From contig CAJGZL010000001.1 of assembly GCA_904846145.1 (NCBI GenBank), positions 62,001 to 126,000 on the forward strand: DNA of 64,000 nucleotides, read 5' to 3'. The notes beneath the pieces are model-generated. The model saw nothing but the letters and a program-made list of their open reading frames with translations, made no database searches and had not been told where the DNA came from. The translations under genes and the position numbers were made by a program. Of the stretch, positions 19,218 to 28,431 are shown in pieces; position 1 is the stretch's first letter, and each line of letters opens with the position of its first letter. The DNA comes from Psychrobacter immobilis. GTDB lineage: Bacteria; Pseudomonadota; Gammaproteobacteria; Pseudomonadales; Moraxellaceae.

Positions 19218-19269
19218 CAACGCTAAAAAGGCTACTCTCTGTATATAGAGAGTAGCCTTTTTAGCGTTG
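19218..19269. terminator. Bidirectional terminator, perfect 23-bp stem
   Basis: CAACGCTAAAAAGGCTAC and onwards (19218-19240) pairs without mismatch with 19247-19269 across a GTATAT loop. The A and T tracts inside the stem let it work on both strands. It separates the convergent TerD-like and ion-channel genes. Confidence 0.9.
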
Positions 19270-19296
19270 TAGCCTTTAATATACTGATGAAGACAA

Positions 19297-20274
19297 CTAC
19301 AAAGACTCGCCACAATTAGGGCAGAAGTTCTTTTGCTTTACTTCTTTTTCACGTTGTTCCAGCGCTTGCTCGCGCAGTACTTGTAAGACGATAGCCTGCG
19401 CCTGTTCTCGATCCAATCCCAGCTCACGGCGTATCTTATCGATCATCGCCTGATTCTGCACTAGATCAAAATCCCCATCGACTAAATACTCCCGAAACTG
19501 CTGCTCAATCTCATCACGGCGTTGCTCAAGCTCATTCGCCAGACCTGTAGCCAAAATACCTGCTGGCAAAGCTGCCAAGCCAACACCCAAGATAGTAATA
19601 ATAGCGCCCAATATCTTGCCTGCATTAGTGATCGGCGTGACATCACCATAACCAACAGTGGTCAGAGTCACCACCGCCCACCACATCGCTTTAGGTATCG
19701 ACTCAAACTCCTCAGGCTGGGCATGATTCTCAACTAAATAAATACCACTAGAGGCGGTCACTATCATGATTATTAAAATAAAGATAACCGCTTGAAACGA
19801 GCCCTTCTCTTTACTGATAACCACGAGCAGAATACGCATCGAAGCAAAATAGCGCGTAAGCTTTAAGATTCTAAACAAGCGTAATATACGCAAGAAGCGT
19901 AAATCGATACTGACAAAGAAGTTCAAAAAGGCAGGTGCAATAGCGATAAGATCGATCAGTGCTGAAGGGCTTTTGAGCCACTCCCAACGTTGTCGCCAAG
20001 TGGTATTATCAGGCTTAGCCTCAGCGACACTCCAAAACCGTAGCAGATATTCGATCGAAAACACCACGATGGAGAAATTTTCAAACCAAGTAAAATAGTC
20101 TTGATAAGGGTAATACCACTGATCAACAGACTCAGCAATAACGGCAGCTACGTTAGTCAGGATTAACAAAATTAAAAAGTAATCAATGCTCCGACTAAAC
20201 AAAGTATCGTGGTCATCGTTTTGCAGAATGTTATAAACAAAGTGACGTAAGCGGTGTATGGGATGAAATGGCAT
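19297..20274 (-). CDS. Voltage-gated-type potassium channel (ion transporter family)
   Basis: This 325-residue inner-membrane protein has six membrane segments (S1-S4 at ~25-145, S5-pore-S6 at ~155-245). The S4-like segment LRFLRILRLFRILKLTRY carries arginines at regular spacing, and the selectivity filter is TLTTVGYGDVTP, so it should pass K+. The C-terminal ~80 residues form a charged, probably coiled-coil region (ELEQRRDEIEQQF, EQALEQREKEVKQ) ending in NFCPNCGESL, half of a zinc ribbon. The gene just upstream on the same strand contains a similar CCPKCGLSL. Four subunits could combine such knuckles. Gating signal unknown. Confidence 0.9.
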   Translation of the reverse strand: MPFHPIHRLRHFVYNILQNDDHDTLFSRSIDYFLILLILTNVAAVIAESVDQWYYPYQDYFTWFENFSIVVFSIEYLLRFWSVAEAKPDNTTWRQRWEWLKSPSALIDLIAIAPAFLNFFVSIDLRFLRILRLFRILKLTRYFASMRILLVVISKEKGSFQAVIFILIIMIVTASSGIYLVENHAQPEEFESIPKAMWWAVVTLTTVGYGDVTPITNAGKILGAIITILGVGLAALPAGILATGLANELEQRRDEIEQQFREYLVDGDFDLVQNQAMIDKIRRELGLDREQAQAIVLQVLREQALEQREKEVKQKNFCPNCGESL

Positions 20275-20361
20275 ACTGACCTTAATGGCTAATGGAGCTT
20301 ATAGAACTCAATCAAAATCTTGAGCGTTTTGTGACGTTTAGGGCGGATTAAAACCTTGGCA

Positions 20362-20610
20362 TCATGACTTTAACAAATTCTGTGACAATTTTACAAAATT
20401 TGCATAATAAATATAGCACAATACCAATAGCAATAAAGCAATGACACCCAAAGACCAGCTCAAAACTTGCTGTTCTTTATAAGAGCTGCTATTTAAATTA
20501 TTTGCCGGCACTAGTGATAGACCGCATTTTGGACAGCAGTTATCATCTGCGCTCACTATCTGTATTAAGCGCGCTATTACGGCGCAGTAGAGAGTTACTA
20601 CAGTATCCAT
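20362..20610 (-). CDS. Small zinc-knuckle membrane protein, unknown function
   Basis: This 82-residue frame is not a family I recognise. It has CCPKCGLSL near residue 30 and one strong membrane segment (WSLGVIALLLLVLCYIYY, ~52-69) followed by a short tail. It lies 87 bases upstream of the channel gene on the same strand, and the channel ends in the similar NFCPNCGESL. This supports a real gene, possibly an accessory subunit. The first ~20 residues are weakly convincing and no clear ribosome binding site precedes the ATG, so the start may differ. Confidence 0.55.
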   Translation of the reverse strand: MDTVVTLYCAVIARLIQIVSADDNCCPKCGLSLVPANNLNSSSYKEQQVLSWSLGVIALLLLVLCYIYYANFVKLSQNLLKS

Positions 20611-20811
20611 TCATATATTAACCAATAAGAAAATTCTCTACGAAATAATTTATAGTTTATTTTTAAATCACTACAGTTTGTAAGGGTTTTTTATTATAAT
20701 GATACTTATAAGCTACTAGTTGTTTTTTATAGTAACTTTGTCTCTCAGTAAATGATGCCATCCCTCATCAATAATTACTGAATATTATTTATTATGTTAA
20801 GGATTTAAACA

Positions 20812-21441
20812 ATGAAACTACAATCCCTAGTTTTAGCCGCTGCTACGGCACTTACTATGACAACTGCTTTTGCCGTCCCTGCTGGTACTTGGTCTGTTGC
20901 CGCTGGCGCGCACATGGTAGATCCAAAAAGCGACAATGGCACTGTATTAAACAACACCTTATCTGTTGACGTTGATGATGATATCCGTCCAACGATCAGT
21001 GGTGAGTATTTTATTGCTAATAACGTCGGTATTGAATTGCTAGCAGCTCTTCCTTTTCATCATGATTTTACCCTGACAGATGCTAGTGGTAATGAGATAA
21101 ATGGTAAAACACAGCACTTACCCCCTACTCTGTCACTACAGTATCATTTTGACTATGAAAATATGCCGTTGAATATCAAGCCATTCGTCGGTGTGGGTGT
21201 CAACTACACTACGTTCTTTAAAGAAAGAGTCAACATCAGCGGTGCTGATTTAGATCTTGACGATAGCGTTGGCGTAGCAGGTCATGTTGGTATTGATATT
21301 CCGTATGCTGCAACTGAAGCTTTCCGTATTGATGCCCGCTATATGGATATCAAAACTGACGCTAGCTTGAACGGTGCCGACATCGGTGAGATTGATATCA
21401 GCCCTTGGGTTTATGGCGTAGCATTCGTCAAACAGTTCTAA
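20812..21441 (+). CDS. ompW: OmpW-family outer membrane protein
   Basis: The 209-residue protein has a signal peptide (residues 1-22, ending AFA) and the eight-stranded OmpW barrel: SVAAGAHMVDPKSDNG, PTISGEYFIANNVGIELLAALPF, LPPTLSLQYHF, IKPFVGVGVNYTTFF, and a last strand ISPWVYGVAFVKQF ending in phenylalanine, as needed for BAM insertion. OmpW barrels let small hydrophobic compounds cross the outer membrane. AAGGAT precedes the start by seven bases. It is monocistronic, with its own terminator at 21472-21499. Confidence 0.92.
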   Translation: MKLQSLVLAAATALTMTTAFAVPAGTWSVAAGAHMVDPKSDNGTVLNNTLSVDVDDDIRPTISGEYFIANNVGIELLAALPFHHDFTLTDASGNEINGKTQHLPPTLSLQYHFDYENMPLNIKPFVGVGVNYTTFFKERVNISGADLDLDDSVGVAGHVGIDIPYAATEAFRIDARYMDIKTDASLNGADIGEIDISPWVYGVAFVKQF

Positions 21442-21471
21442 TATAGATAAATTTTAGATAAACTTATTAAT

Positions 21472-21499
21472 AAAAAGCCAGCGTTGATGCTGGCTTTTT
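21472..21499 (+). terminator. Terminator after ompW
   Basis: AAAAAGCCAGC and GCTGGCTTTTT form a perfect 11-bp stem around GTTGAT. Confidence 0.9.
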
Positions 21500-21550
21500 G
21501 GTGTCTATTACCTATAAATATCAGGCCTTGAATCAATTAGTTAAGCCCAT

Positions 21551-21574
21551 AAAAAAGACCATCCGTAGACAGTC
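21551..21574 (-). terminator. Terminator after aceF
   Basis: On the minus strand AGACTGTC and GATGGTCT pair (two G-T) around a TACG loop, followed by six T. It is nearly the same as the element at 76-101. Confidence 0.75.
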
Positions 21575-21611
21575 TAATTTTTATTAAATCTTCTAGATAG
21601 TTAAATCAGCT

Positions 21612-23318
21612 TTACAACAAAATCTTGCGTGGATCAGCCAATAGGCTCGCCACGTAACGGGTGAATACTGCTGCATCAGCGCCATTAATAACTCGATGAT
21701 CATAAGATAACGATAATGGCAGCATCAAGCGCGGCTCAAAGGTTTGTTTGGCAGCATTCCACACAGGTTGCATGGTTGCCTCAGAGGCACCTAAGATACC
21801 CACTTGTGGCCAGTTGACTAATGGTGTAAATGCTGTACCACCTAAGATACCTTGGCTTGATATCGTAAAGCTAGCGCCTTGTAGATCCTTGGTACTAAGC
21901 TTCTTATCACGAGCTTTTACAGCCAGCTCGCCAATCTCAATAGCAATCTGCTTGATGCCTTTATCTTGCGCATCTTTAATCACAGGAACTATCAAGCCGT
22001 CATCTGTCGCTACGGCAATACCCATATGTACACTTTTGCGTAGGATAACTTGGGTATTATCATCACTTAGATGACTGTTAAAGCGCGGATGCTGAGTCAA
22101 TGCATAGGCAGTAGCCTTGACAATAAAGGCTAAAATAGTCAGACCTATACCTTGCGCTTTCATACCGCCTTTAAGCTCACCACGTAGCTTTTCGGTCTCA
22201 GTAATATCCGATAGGTCAAACTGAGTCACTTGTGGTAAGTAAGTATTATAGTTGAGCTGCGGTATAGACACCTTTTGCAAGCGTGTCAAATCTTGCATCT
22301 CAAGCTCGCCCCAGATTGCAGCATTACTCATATCAGGTAATGTAGGCAAACTAGCACGCTCACTACCACCAGTAGCAGGTGCCGCTTGCTGAGCGCTCAA
22401 GCTGTTTTTGACGTGCGCAAACAGATCTTCTTTTAGGATGCGCTCATTCATCGCAGAACCACTAACCTGAGTGATATCAACACCCAGCTGACGGGCAAGC
22501 TTACGCACAGCAGGGCCTGCATAAACCTCTGTTAATTTTTCATTAACTTGAGATTCCGTCAACTTAGCTGTCGTTGCTGGTGCAGTACTGGCTGTCGCAG
22601 CCTTAGCAGGAGCTTGCTTAGGCTCACCTGTGGTTTGTGTTGCTTGCTTGTCTGCAGTAGACGTTTTGGCTGTCGGCTCATCAGCTTTAGGCTCATCTAC
22701 CTGAGCGCTATCATCCGCAGCACTGCCAACGATCACAATAAAGTCTTGGCCATTGGCAACCATATCACCAACATTGACTAAGATTTTTTCAATCTTACCT
22801 GCCTCTGGTGCTGGTACTTCAACCGAAGCTTTGTCAGATTCGATTAACAGTATTGATTGATCCTCAGTGACCATATCGCCAACGCTGACCATAATCTCAG
22901 CTACTTGCGCTTCATCGACGCCAAGATCAGGCAATGGATGCGTTGTTGCGGATTTTGCTGCCGCTTTAGCAGGTGTAGCTTTAGACTCAGAGGCGTTATC
23001 GCTTGCCACTTCGCTCTTAGCTTCACTGCTTTGAGTCTTATTTTCTGCTGGTTTTTCTTGGGTCTCAGGTGTGCTTTCGGCGCTATCAGAATCAGCGCTG
23101 TCAATTTCAATTAAAAGTACGCCTTCAGTGACCTGATCGCCAATAGCGACATTGATCTTAGTGACTTTTCCAGCAGCAGAGCTTGGTACTTCGACTGAGG
23201 CTTTATCAGACTCTAATAATATAATATTATCATCTTTGGCAATCACATCGCCGACTTGTACCATAATTTCGCTGACTTCGGCACTATCGACGCCTAAATC
23301 GGGGGCTTTAATTTCCAT
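21612..23318 (-). CDS. aceF: Pyruvate dehydrogenase E2, dihydrolipoamide acetyltransferase
   Basis: E2 moves acetyl groups from E1 to CoA in the pyruvate dehydrogenase complex. The 568-residue protein has two lipoyl domains, with lipoylated lysines K39 and K163 in the repeated ESDKASVEVP motif. An Ala/Glu/Thr linker follows, then the peripheral subunit-binding domain (AGPAVRKLARQLGVDITQV, ~270-310) and the catalytic core ending with SYDHRVINGAD (H541, D548). E. coli E2 has three lipoyl domains, so this is a two-domain version. It is 39 bases downstream of aceE. No E3 (lpd) gene is in the window. Confidence 0.96.
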   Translation of the reverse strand: MEIKAPDLGVDSAEVSEIMVQVGDVIAKDDNIILLESDKASVEVPSSAAGKVTKINVAIGDQVTEGVLLIEIDSADSDSAESTPETQEKPAENKTQSSEAKSEVASDNASESKATPAKAAAKSATTHPLPDLGVDEAQVAEIMVSVGDMVTEDQSILLIESDKASVEVPAPEAGKIEKILVNVGDMVANGQDFIVIVGSAADDSAQVDEPKADEPTAKTSTADKQATQTTGEPKQAPAKAATASTAPATTAKLTESQVNEKLTEVYAGPAVRKLARQLGVDITQVSGSAMNERILKEDLFAHVKNSLSAQQAAPATGGSERASLPTLPDMSNAAIWGELEMQDLTRLQKVSIPQLNYNTYLPQVTQFDLSDITETEKLRGELKGGMKAQGIGLTILAFIVKATAYALTQHPRFNSHLSDDNTQVILRKSVHMGIAVATDDGLIVPVIKDAQDKGIKQIAIEIGELAVKARDKKLSTKDLQGASFTISSQGILGGTAFTPLVNWPQVGILGASEATMQPVWNAAKQTFEPRLMLPLSLSYDHRVINGADAAVFTRYVASLLADPRKILL

Positions 23319-23357
23319 CCTTACTATCCTTATCTTAAGACTACCTTGTCTTGTAGT

Positions 23358-26171
23358 TTATTCTGCGACGTCATCATCATTAAGTAACTGGGCATCGGCT
23401 TTGTCTTCAGCGCGACCTTCACTACTGATTTCATCATCGTCTTCACCAACAAACTCAGGTACAGGATTCGGGTTTACCTTGTCAGGCGCAGGTGCATCTG
23501 GGAAATGATCATAATGAGGTTGCTGCTGCCATGCTGGTGGCTGATCAACATCGATTCCAAAACTTGAGATCGCGTCTTTGACCAAGCGCATTTCAACTTC
23601 ACCTTCATCCGCTAGGCGCTTAAGAGTTGCAACGACAATGTGTGCCGCATCAACATTAAAGAAGCTACGTAAGTTCTCACGGGTATCCGAGCGACCATAA
23701 CCATCAGTACCTAAAGTAGTATAAGGACGGTTGTCTGGTAACCAAGCACGGATTTGCTCAGAATAATTACGCATATAATCTGTCGCAGCGACTACGATAC
23801 CTTCGTGCGGTGCTAACTGCTCAGTGATCCAAGAGACTTTTTCCTCTTCCATAGGGTGCAAGCGATTGTAGTCATCACAAGCCATACCATCACGAGTCAG
23901 CTCATTAAAGCTCGTTACACTCCAGACGTTAGAGGTAATGTTAAACTCATCTTTTAGGATACGAGCTGCTTTTTGCACTTCGCGTAAGATGACCCCTGAG
24001 CCTAATAGCTGAACTTGAGTTGAACCATTATCTTCTAACAGATACATACCACGTTTGATACCTTCTTCTACACCTTCTGGCATAGCAGGCTGCTCGTAGT
24101 TCTCATTCATGAGCGTCAAGTAATAATAAACGCGCTCGCCTTCACCATACATACGACGCAGACCGTCATGCATCACGACTGCCAGCTCATAACCGAAGCA
24201 AGGATCATAGCTGACACAGTTTGGCACGACATTGAACAATATCTGCGAATGACCATCTTGATGCTGTAGACCCTCGCCATTTAGCGTAGTACGGCCTGCT
24301 GTCGCGCCTAGTAAGAAACCCTGAGCCTGACAGTCTCCTGCTGCCCAAGCCAAGTCACCAACGCGCTGGAAACCAAACATTGAGTAGTAAATATACATCG
24401 GAATCATCGGTAACGCGTTAACAGAATAGCTGGTTGCCAAAGCAATCCAGGCACTCATAGCACCCGCTTCATTGATACCTTCTTCTAACATGTGACCGTC
24501 GATGGCTTCTTTATAGCCCATCAAAGCTTCGCTATCTTCTGGCGTATATTTTTGCCCAAGAGCAGAGTAGATACCCAGTTGACGGAACATACCTTCTAAT
24601 CCAAAGGTGCGTGCTTCGTCAGGTACTATAGGTACCACACGGTCTTGGATGTCTTTGTTTTTTAGCATGGCCGATAGAAGACGTACAAACACCATAGTCG
24701 TCGACTGCTCTTTGCCTTTGCTACCTTGTATTACGCGATCAAAGATAGACAACTCTGGAATATTTAGTGGAATATGACCACTACGGCGGTTTGGTAGATG
24801 ACCGCCTAACGCTTCACGGCGACCTTTTAGGTATTTCATCTCCGCTGAACCCTCTTCAGGGCGATAAAAAGGTAGCGTCTCTAGCTGCTCATCGGTAAAG
24901 GGCAAATCAAAACGATCACGGAAATATACCAAAGCTTCTTGATTAAGCTTTTTGATTTGATGTGAGTTATTGACTGCTTGCGCTTGGTTAGATAGGCCGT
25001 AACCCTTAACCGTCTTAACCAATACAACGGTTGGTTGACCTTTGGTTTTCATCGCTTCACTAAACGCAGCATAGACCTTCATCGGATCATGACCACCACG
25101 GTTTAGGCGTGAGATGTCATCATCTGTCAAGGCATCTGCCATCTCTTCTAGCTCAGGATATTTACCAAAGAACCCTTTGCGCGTAAATTCAGGCGTACGC
25201 GCCTCATATAATTGATACTCGCCATCGACCACTTCTTCCATACGGTGTTTGAGCACACCCGTATCATCATTGGCAAGCAAACTATCCCACTTACCGCCCC
25301 AAATCACCTTTATTACTCGCCAGCCTGCACCGCGGAATACTGACTCGAGCTCTTGAATAATCTTACCATTACCACGTACCGGTCCATCAAGACGCTGTAA
25401 GTTACAGTTGACTACCCAAATGAGGTTATCAAGCTTCTCACGACCAGCAAGAGAAATAGCACCTAAGCTTTCTGGCTCATCTGTTTCACCATCACCTAAG
25501 AACGCCCAAATTTTGCGCCCTTCCGACTCTAGCAGTTTACGGTTTTCCATATAGCGATGGACATGCGCATGATAGATCGACATGATCGGACCTAAGCCCA
25601 TAGATACTGTAGGGAACTGCCAATAATCTGGCATTAGGTAGGGATGCGGATAGCTTGACAGTCCCTTGCCGCCTACTTCACGACGAAAGTTATCTAGCTG
25701 CTCCTCATCCAAGCGACCTTCTAAATAAGAACGCGCATAGATACCTGGCGCTGAGTGACCTTGGTAGTAAATCATATCACCGCCAAAATGATCACTGGCA
25801 GCGCGGAAAAAATGGTTAAAACCTGTCTCATAGAGGGTAGCACTAGAGGCAAATGATGCCAAATGACCGCCTAAGTCGTCGTCATTTTTGTTTGCACGCA
25901 TCACCATTGCCAAAGCATTGTAGCGAATCAAGGCACGAATCTTACGCTCAATAGCTGGGTCACCAGGGTACATCGGCTCATCTTCAACAGCGATAGTATT
26001 GACATAAGCAGTGTCCAAACGGTTAAAAGGCAGCCCTTCTTGCACCGCCATGTTGTATAACGCTTTTAATAAAAACTGTGCGCGATCTTTGTCCGCGTGT
26101 TTTATGACGGACTCAAACGCTTCCAGCCATTCTTGGGTTTCGGTGCTATCAGCATCCTTATAATAATTCAT
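23358..26171 (-). CDS. aceE: Pyruvate dehydrogenase E1 component (homodimeric)
   Basis: E1 decarboxylates pyruvate with thiamine diphosphate and acetylates the lipoyl group of E2. The 937-residue length fits the single-chain gammaproteobacterial E1. The ThDP/Mg motif is GDGETDE at about residue 230 with NCN some 30 residues later, and the second half holds the pyrimidine-binding region (NEAGAMSAW). The last ~50 residues are acidic and disordered-looking (VGEDDDEISSEG, LLNDDDVAE), beyond the E. coli end. An AAGGAT ribosome binding site lies ten bases before ATG 26171. A TTGACA hexamer on the minus strand ~150 bases upstream is a possible -35, but its -10 is weak. Confidence 0.96.
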   Translation of the reverse strand: MNYYKDADSTETQEWLEAFESVIKHADKDRAQFLLKALYNMAVQEGLPFNRLDTAYVNTIAVEDEPMYPGDPAIERKIRALIRYNALAMVMRANKNDDDLGGHLASFASSATLYETGFNHFFRAASDHFGGDMIYYQGHSAPGIYARSYLEGRLDEEQLDNFRREVGGKGLSSYPHPYLMPDYWQFPTVSMGLGPIMSIYHAHVHRYMENRKLLESEGRKIWAFLGDGETDEPESLGAISLAGREKLDNLIWVVNCNLQRLDGPVRGNGKIIQELESVFRGAGWRVIKVIWGGKWDSLLANDDTGVLKHRMEEVVDGEYQLYEARTPEFTRKGFFGKYPELEEMADALTDDDISRLNRGGHDPMKVYAAFSEAMKTKGQPTVVLVKTVKGYGLSNQAQAVNNSHQIKKLNQEALVYFRDRFDLPFTDEQLETLPFYRPEEGSAEMKYLKGRREALGGHLPNRRSGHIPLNIPELSIFDRVIQGSKGKEQSTTMVFVRLLSAMLKNKDIQDRVVPIVPDEARTFGLEGMFRQLGIYSALGQKYTPEDSEALMGYKEAIDGHMLEEGINEAGAMSAWIALATSYSVNALPMIPMYIYYSMFGFQRVGDLAWAAGDCQAQGFLLGATAGRTTLNGEGLQHQDGHSQILFNVVPNCVSYDPCFGYELAVVMHDGLRRMYGEGERVYYYLTLMNENYEQPAMPEGVEEGIKRGMYLLEDNGSTQVQLLGSGVILREVQKAARILKDEFNITSNVWSVTSFNELTRDGMACDDYNRLHPMEEEKVSWITEQLAPHEGIVVAATDYMRNYSEQIRAWLPDNRPYTTLGTDGYGRSDTRENLRSFFNVDAAHIVVATLKRLADEGEVEMRLVKDAISSFGIDVDQPPAWQQQPHYDHFPDAPAPDKVNPNPVPEFVGEDDDEISSEGRAEDKADAQLLNDDDVAE

Positions 26172-26700
26172 CTACGATAATCCTTATATATCAGTCGTTC
26201 CTGCAATAACAGGGGGTAATTGAACAGTTTGATGAGACAAAGGTAGCTTAACGACGTCCTTGCTACATTTAAGCGGTCCTGTGTCCAGCGGGGTAACAGC
26301 ACTCAAAGGTGTCTGTCAATTTAGTAGGTTGGTACGATTAGAGGGGTCTAACATGGTAATACAAAAATTACGACATGACCATAATTGTATAAGAATATAA
26401 GTATAAAGGCTAATGGCAAAACTAAAAACCTTTATCTATTCTTTATGATCATTTAATTTTGATAGCACTCTAATCAAAATTAAGTCAGATCTTATTCGAT
26501 ACTATCTATTGCTTCGTTTAGAGCAGAGTATTGCTATTCTAGGGATTGATCAGTAAATAGGATTAAGTGTTATTGATTGAGTTGAGATCGAAGCTTACCT
26601 ATATTGCCATCATCTCGAACACAATATCACTCACCACCTATCTATAAAATAGCGACTATCAGCTGACTATAACATATAGTCAGTATAATTTTCCTTTATG

Positions 26701-26783
26701 CTTGAAACTTACGTACTTGAGACTTATGCACCTGAAATCTATATGCCTAGGGCTTATTGAATAAAATACCTAAGACTTAGTAA
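26701..26783. repeat. Degenerate 15-bp tandem repeats
   Basis: Units CTTGAAACTTACGTA, CTTGAGACTTATGCA, CCTGAAATCTATATG and CCTAGGGCTTATTGA lie head to tail, and CCTAAGACTTAGTAA follows after eight bases. The shared pattern is roughly CYTRARACTTAT. Confidence 0.65.
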
Positions 26784-26827
26784 ATAAAAGACTTGATAGC
26801 CTCTATACATAGAATTATAGCCCGTTA

Positions 26828-26868
26828 TTATAAACAGTTATCCCCGTGTTGTTTATAACTGTTTATAA
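26828..26868. repeat. Perfect 14-bp inverted repeat
   Basis: TTATAAACAGTTAT (26828-26841) is matched exactly by its reverse complement ATAACTGTTTATAA (26855-26868) with 13 bases between. There is no T tract after it, so an operator is as likely as a terminator. Confidence 0.8.
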
Positions 26869-27011
26869 ATACTACCAGCATAAATATTTCGTAGATAAAT
26901 AATTGATTTATTCACATTTCAAAATATTAACAGAAATCGTTACTTATTATATAGATTTTGTAATAAGTGACAATTTTTTATCGTCATTTTATTAATAGAA
27001 TACTGATAATG

Positions 27012-27053
27012 CCAAATTTTGTCAGCTTGAAAGCATAAAGTGCCAAAATTTGG
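27012..27053. repeat. 10-bp inverted repeat, possible regulator site
   Basis: CCAAATTTTG (27012-27021) and CAAAATTTGG (27044-27053) are exact inverse copies, 22 bases apart. The right copy is itself nearly palindromic (CCAAAATTTGG). It lies about 730 bases before the sigma-54 promoter, within reach of an enhancer-binding protein. Confidence 0.5.
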
Positions 27054-27780
27054 TTGTCTTAATTAATAATTACTATTATTTCCTCACACCCCTGTATCTT
27101 ACATCCTCTGACCATAGTCATAGTGTTAAAAAACATACCTATCATTAAGTCTATCTTCGTGTATTCACGATACACCCTGTCTATTTAAAATTATTGTTTG
27201 CACATAGATATCAAATACTACATACGTATACTTACAATTGTAATTTTACTGGTACATTTATTGCATATAAATTTTTGTATATAGATTAGATATTAACTAA
27301 GCGCAACTGATTTTAGCTTATAAAACTAAAGCATCTAATCAGGTAACAAAGTAATCAAGCAAATATTGGATTACAGAATATATAGATCACTGATAAGTTA
27401 TCGATTACTCCTATCAATTTTGTTTTTAGCCCATTTATTTCTATACATTCAGGTTAGAGGCACGCCCTAGTATTCCTGCATAAGTTTATGCTTGCAGTAA
27501 CCCTACATCCACATATGGTCAGAAAAGCACTGCCTAATCTAGTAGATTTGACTTGCTAAAAGTACCTTCTGGCTCTATTACACCAAACAAAGCCAAATTA
27601 TTTTCTGATACCAAATACGGTACGGTAGCTAACTAAGCATTTAGCTATATCATTGTAAAAGTTGTTAACTTTACCATTCATCGGAATTAGAGTGACTATA
27701 TGTAACTTATTTGTAAAAATAGCTGCCAAATAAGTCTGTTAAACAACCGTATATCGTAAATAAATATTTTATATAATATT

Positions 27781-27797
27781 TTGGCACAATATTTGCT
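27781..27797 (+). promoter_or_regulatory. Sigma-54 (-24/-12) promoter
   Basis: TTGGCAC, five bases, TTGCT matches the RpoN consensus TGGCAC-N5-TTGCW exactly, with the required GG and GC spacing. Transcription would start near 27808, giving a leader of about 44 bases before ATG 27852, which has AGGGAT upstream. No convincing sigma-70 pair overlaps it. Confidence 0.75.
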
Positions 27798-27851
27798 TGT
27801 ATATCTTAGATTTAGAATTTTTTAACACAATATTCATATAAGGGATATTAA

Positions 27852-28316
27852 ATGAAATATATAAAGCCTATTCAGAGTGTTTTAATCGCAGCATTAGCAT
27901 CAGTATGTCTACTCAATACTGCCTATGCTGAGGAAGCACTAAAGATGGAGTTATCTGCTAACAAAGTTATCACTGCAGCCAATGGTAAAGTCTCTTACGC
28001 CCCTATTAGTACAGCACCTGCTGGCACAGTCGTTCAGTACAAAGCCACTTATATAAACACTGTCAATAAAGATATTCAAGATTTGGCAGTAGTCTTACCT
28101 ATCCCTGCCAATATGACCTTTACTGGCGAAGCTAACCCTAGTAGCGCACAAGCGAGCATTGATGGCAAAAACTATGCTGATATGCCACTGATGCGTAAAG
28201 TCGATGGCAAGCTGGTCAAAGTTCCCTTTTCTGAATATCGTACTCTGCGCTGGAATATTAAACTATTACCTGCACAGAAGTCCGCTGCTGTCGCTCTTAA
28301 CACTATTGTTGATTAG
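27852..28316 (+). CDS. Small exported protein with one DUF11-like domain
   Basis: This 154-residue protein has a clear signal peptide (1-26, cleavage after AYA). The rest resembles one beta-sandwich DUF11/conserved-repeat domain: APAGTVVQYKATYINTVNKDIQDLAVVLPIPANMTF and the closing TLRWNIKLLPAQKSAAV. There is no lipobox, membrane anchor or sorting motif. It is first in a run of four exported-protein genes, directly behind the sigma-54 promoter, with 115 bases to the next. DUF11 domains are common in surface proteins and adhesins, but their binding partners are mostly unknown. It may be a periplasmic partner of the two larger proteins. Confidence 0.8.
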   Translation: MKYIKPIQSVLIAALASVCLLNTAYAEEALKMELSANKVITAANGKVSYAPISTAPAGTVVQYKATYINTVNKDIQDLAVVLPIPANMTFTGEANPSSAQASIDGKNYADMPLMRKVDGKLVKVPFSEYRTLRWNIKLLPAQKSAAVALNTIVD

Positions 28317-28431
28317 TACTGCTGGTTACTGGTTGGTTGCTACCTTTGTTAGTTTACTATTTTTATTTACACCCTTGCTGAATGGTTCATTTTTAGAGCT
28401 TTTCATTTAAAACCTTTAGGAGATTCACCGC

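Larger units (their letters stand above)
26172..27851. other. 1.7-kb A+T-rich non-coding region upstream of the exported-protein cluster
   Basis: This is the longest gap in the window. I see no credible ORF and no recognisable RNA gene. It holds the aceE promoter region at its left end, degenerate 15-bp repeats (26701-26783), a 14-bp inverted repeat (26828-26868), a 10-bp inverted repeat (27012-27053) and a sigma-54 promoter (27781-27797). Much of it could be an activator-binding leader for the cluster to the right. Confidence 0.6.
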
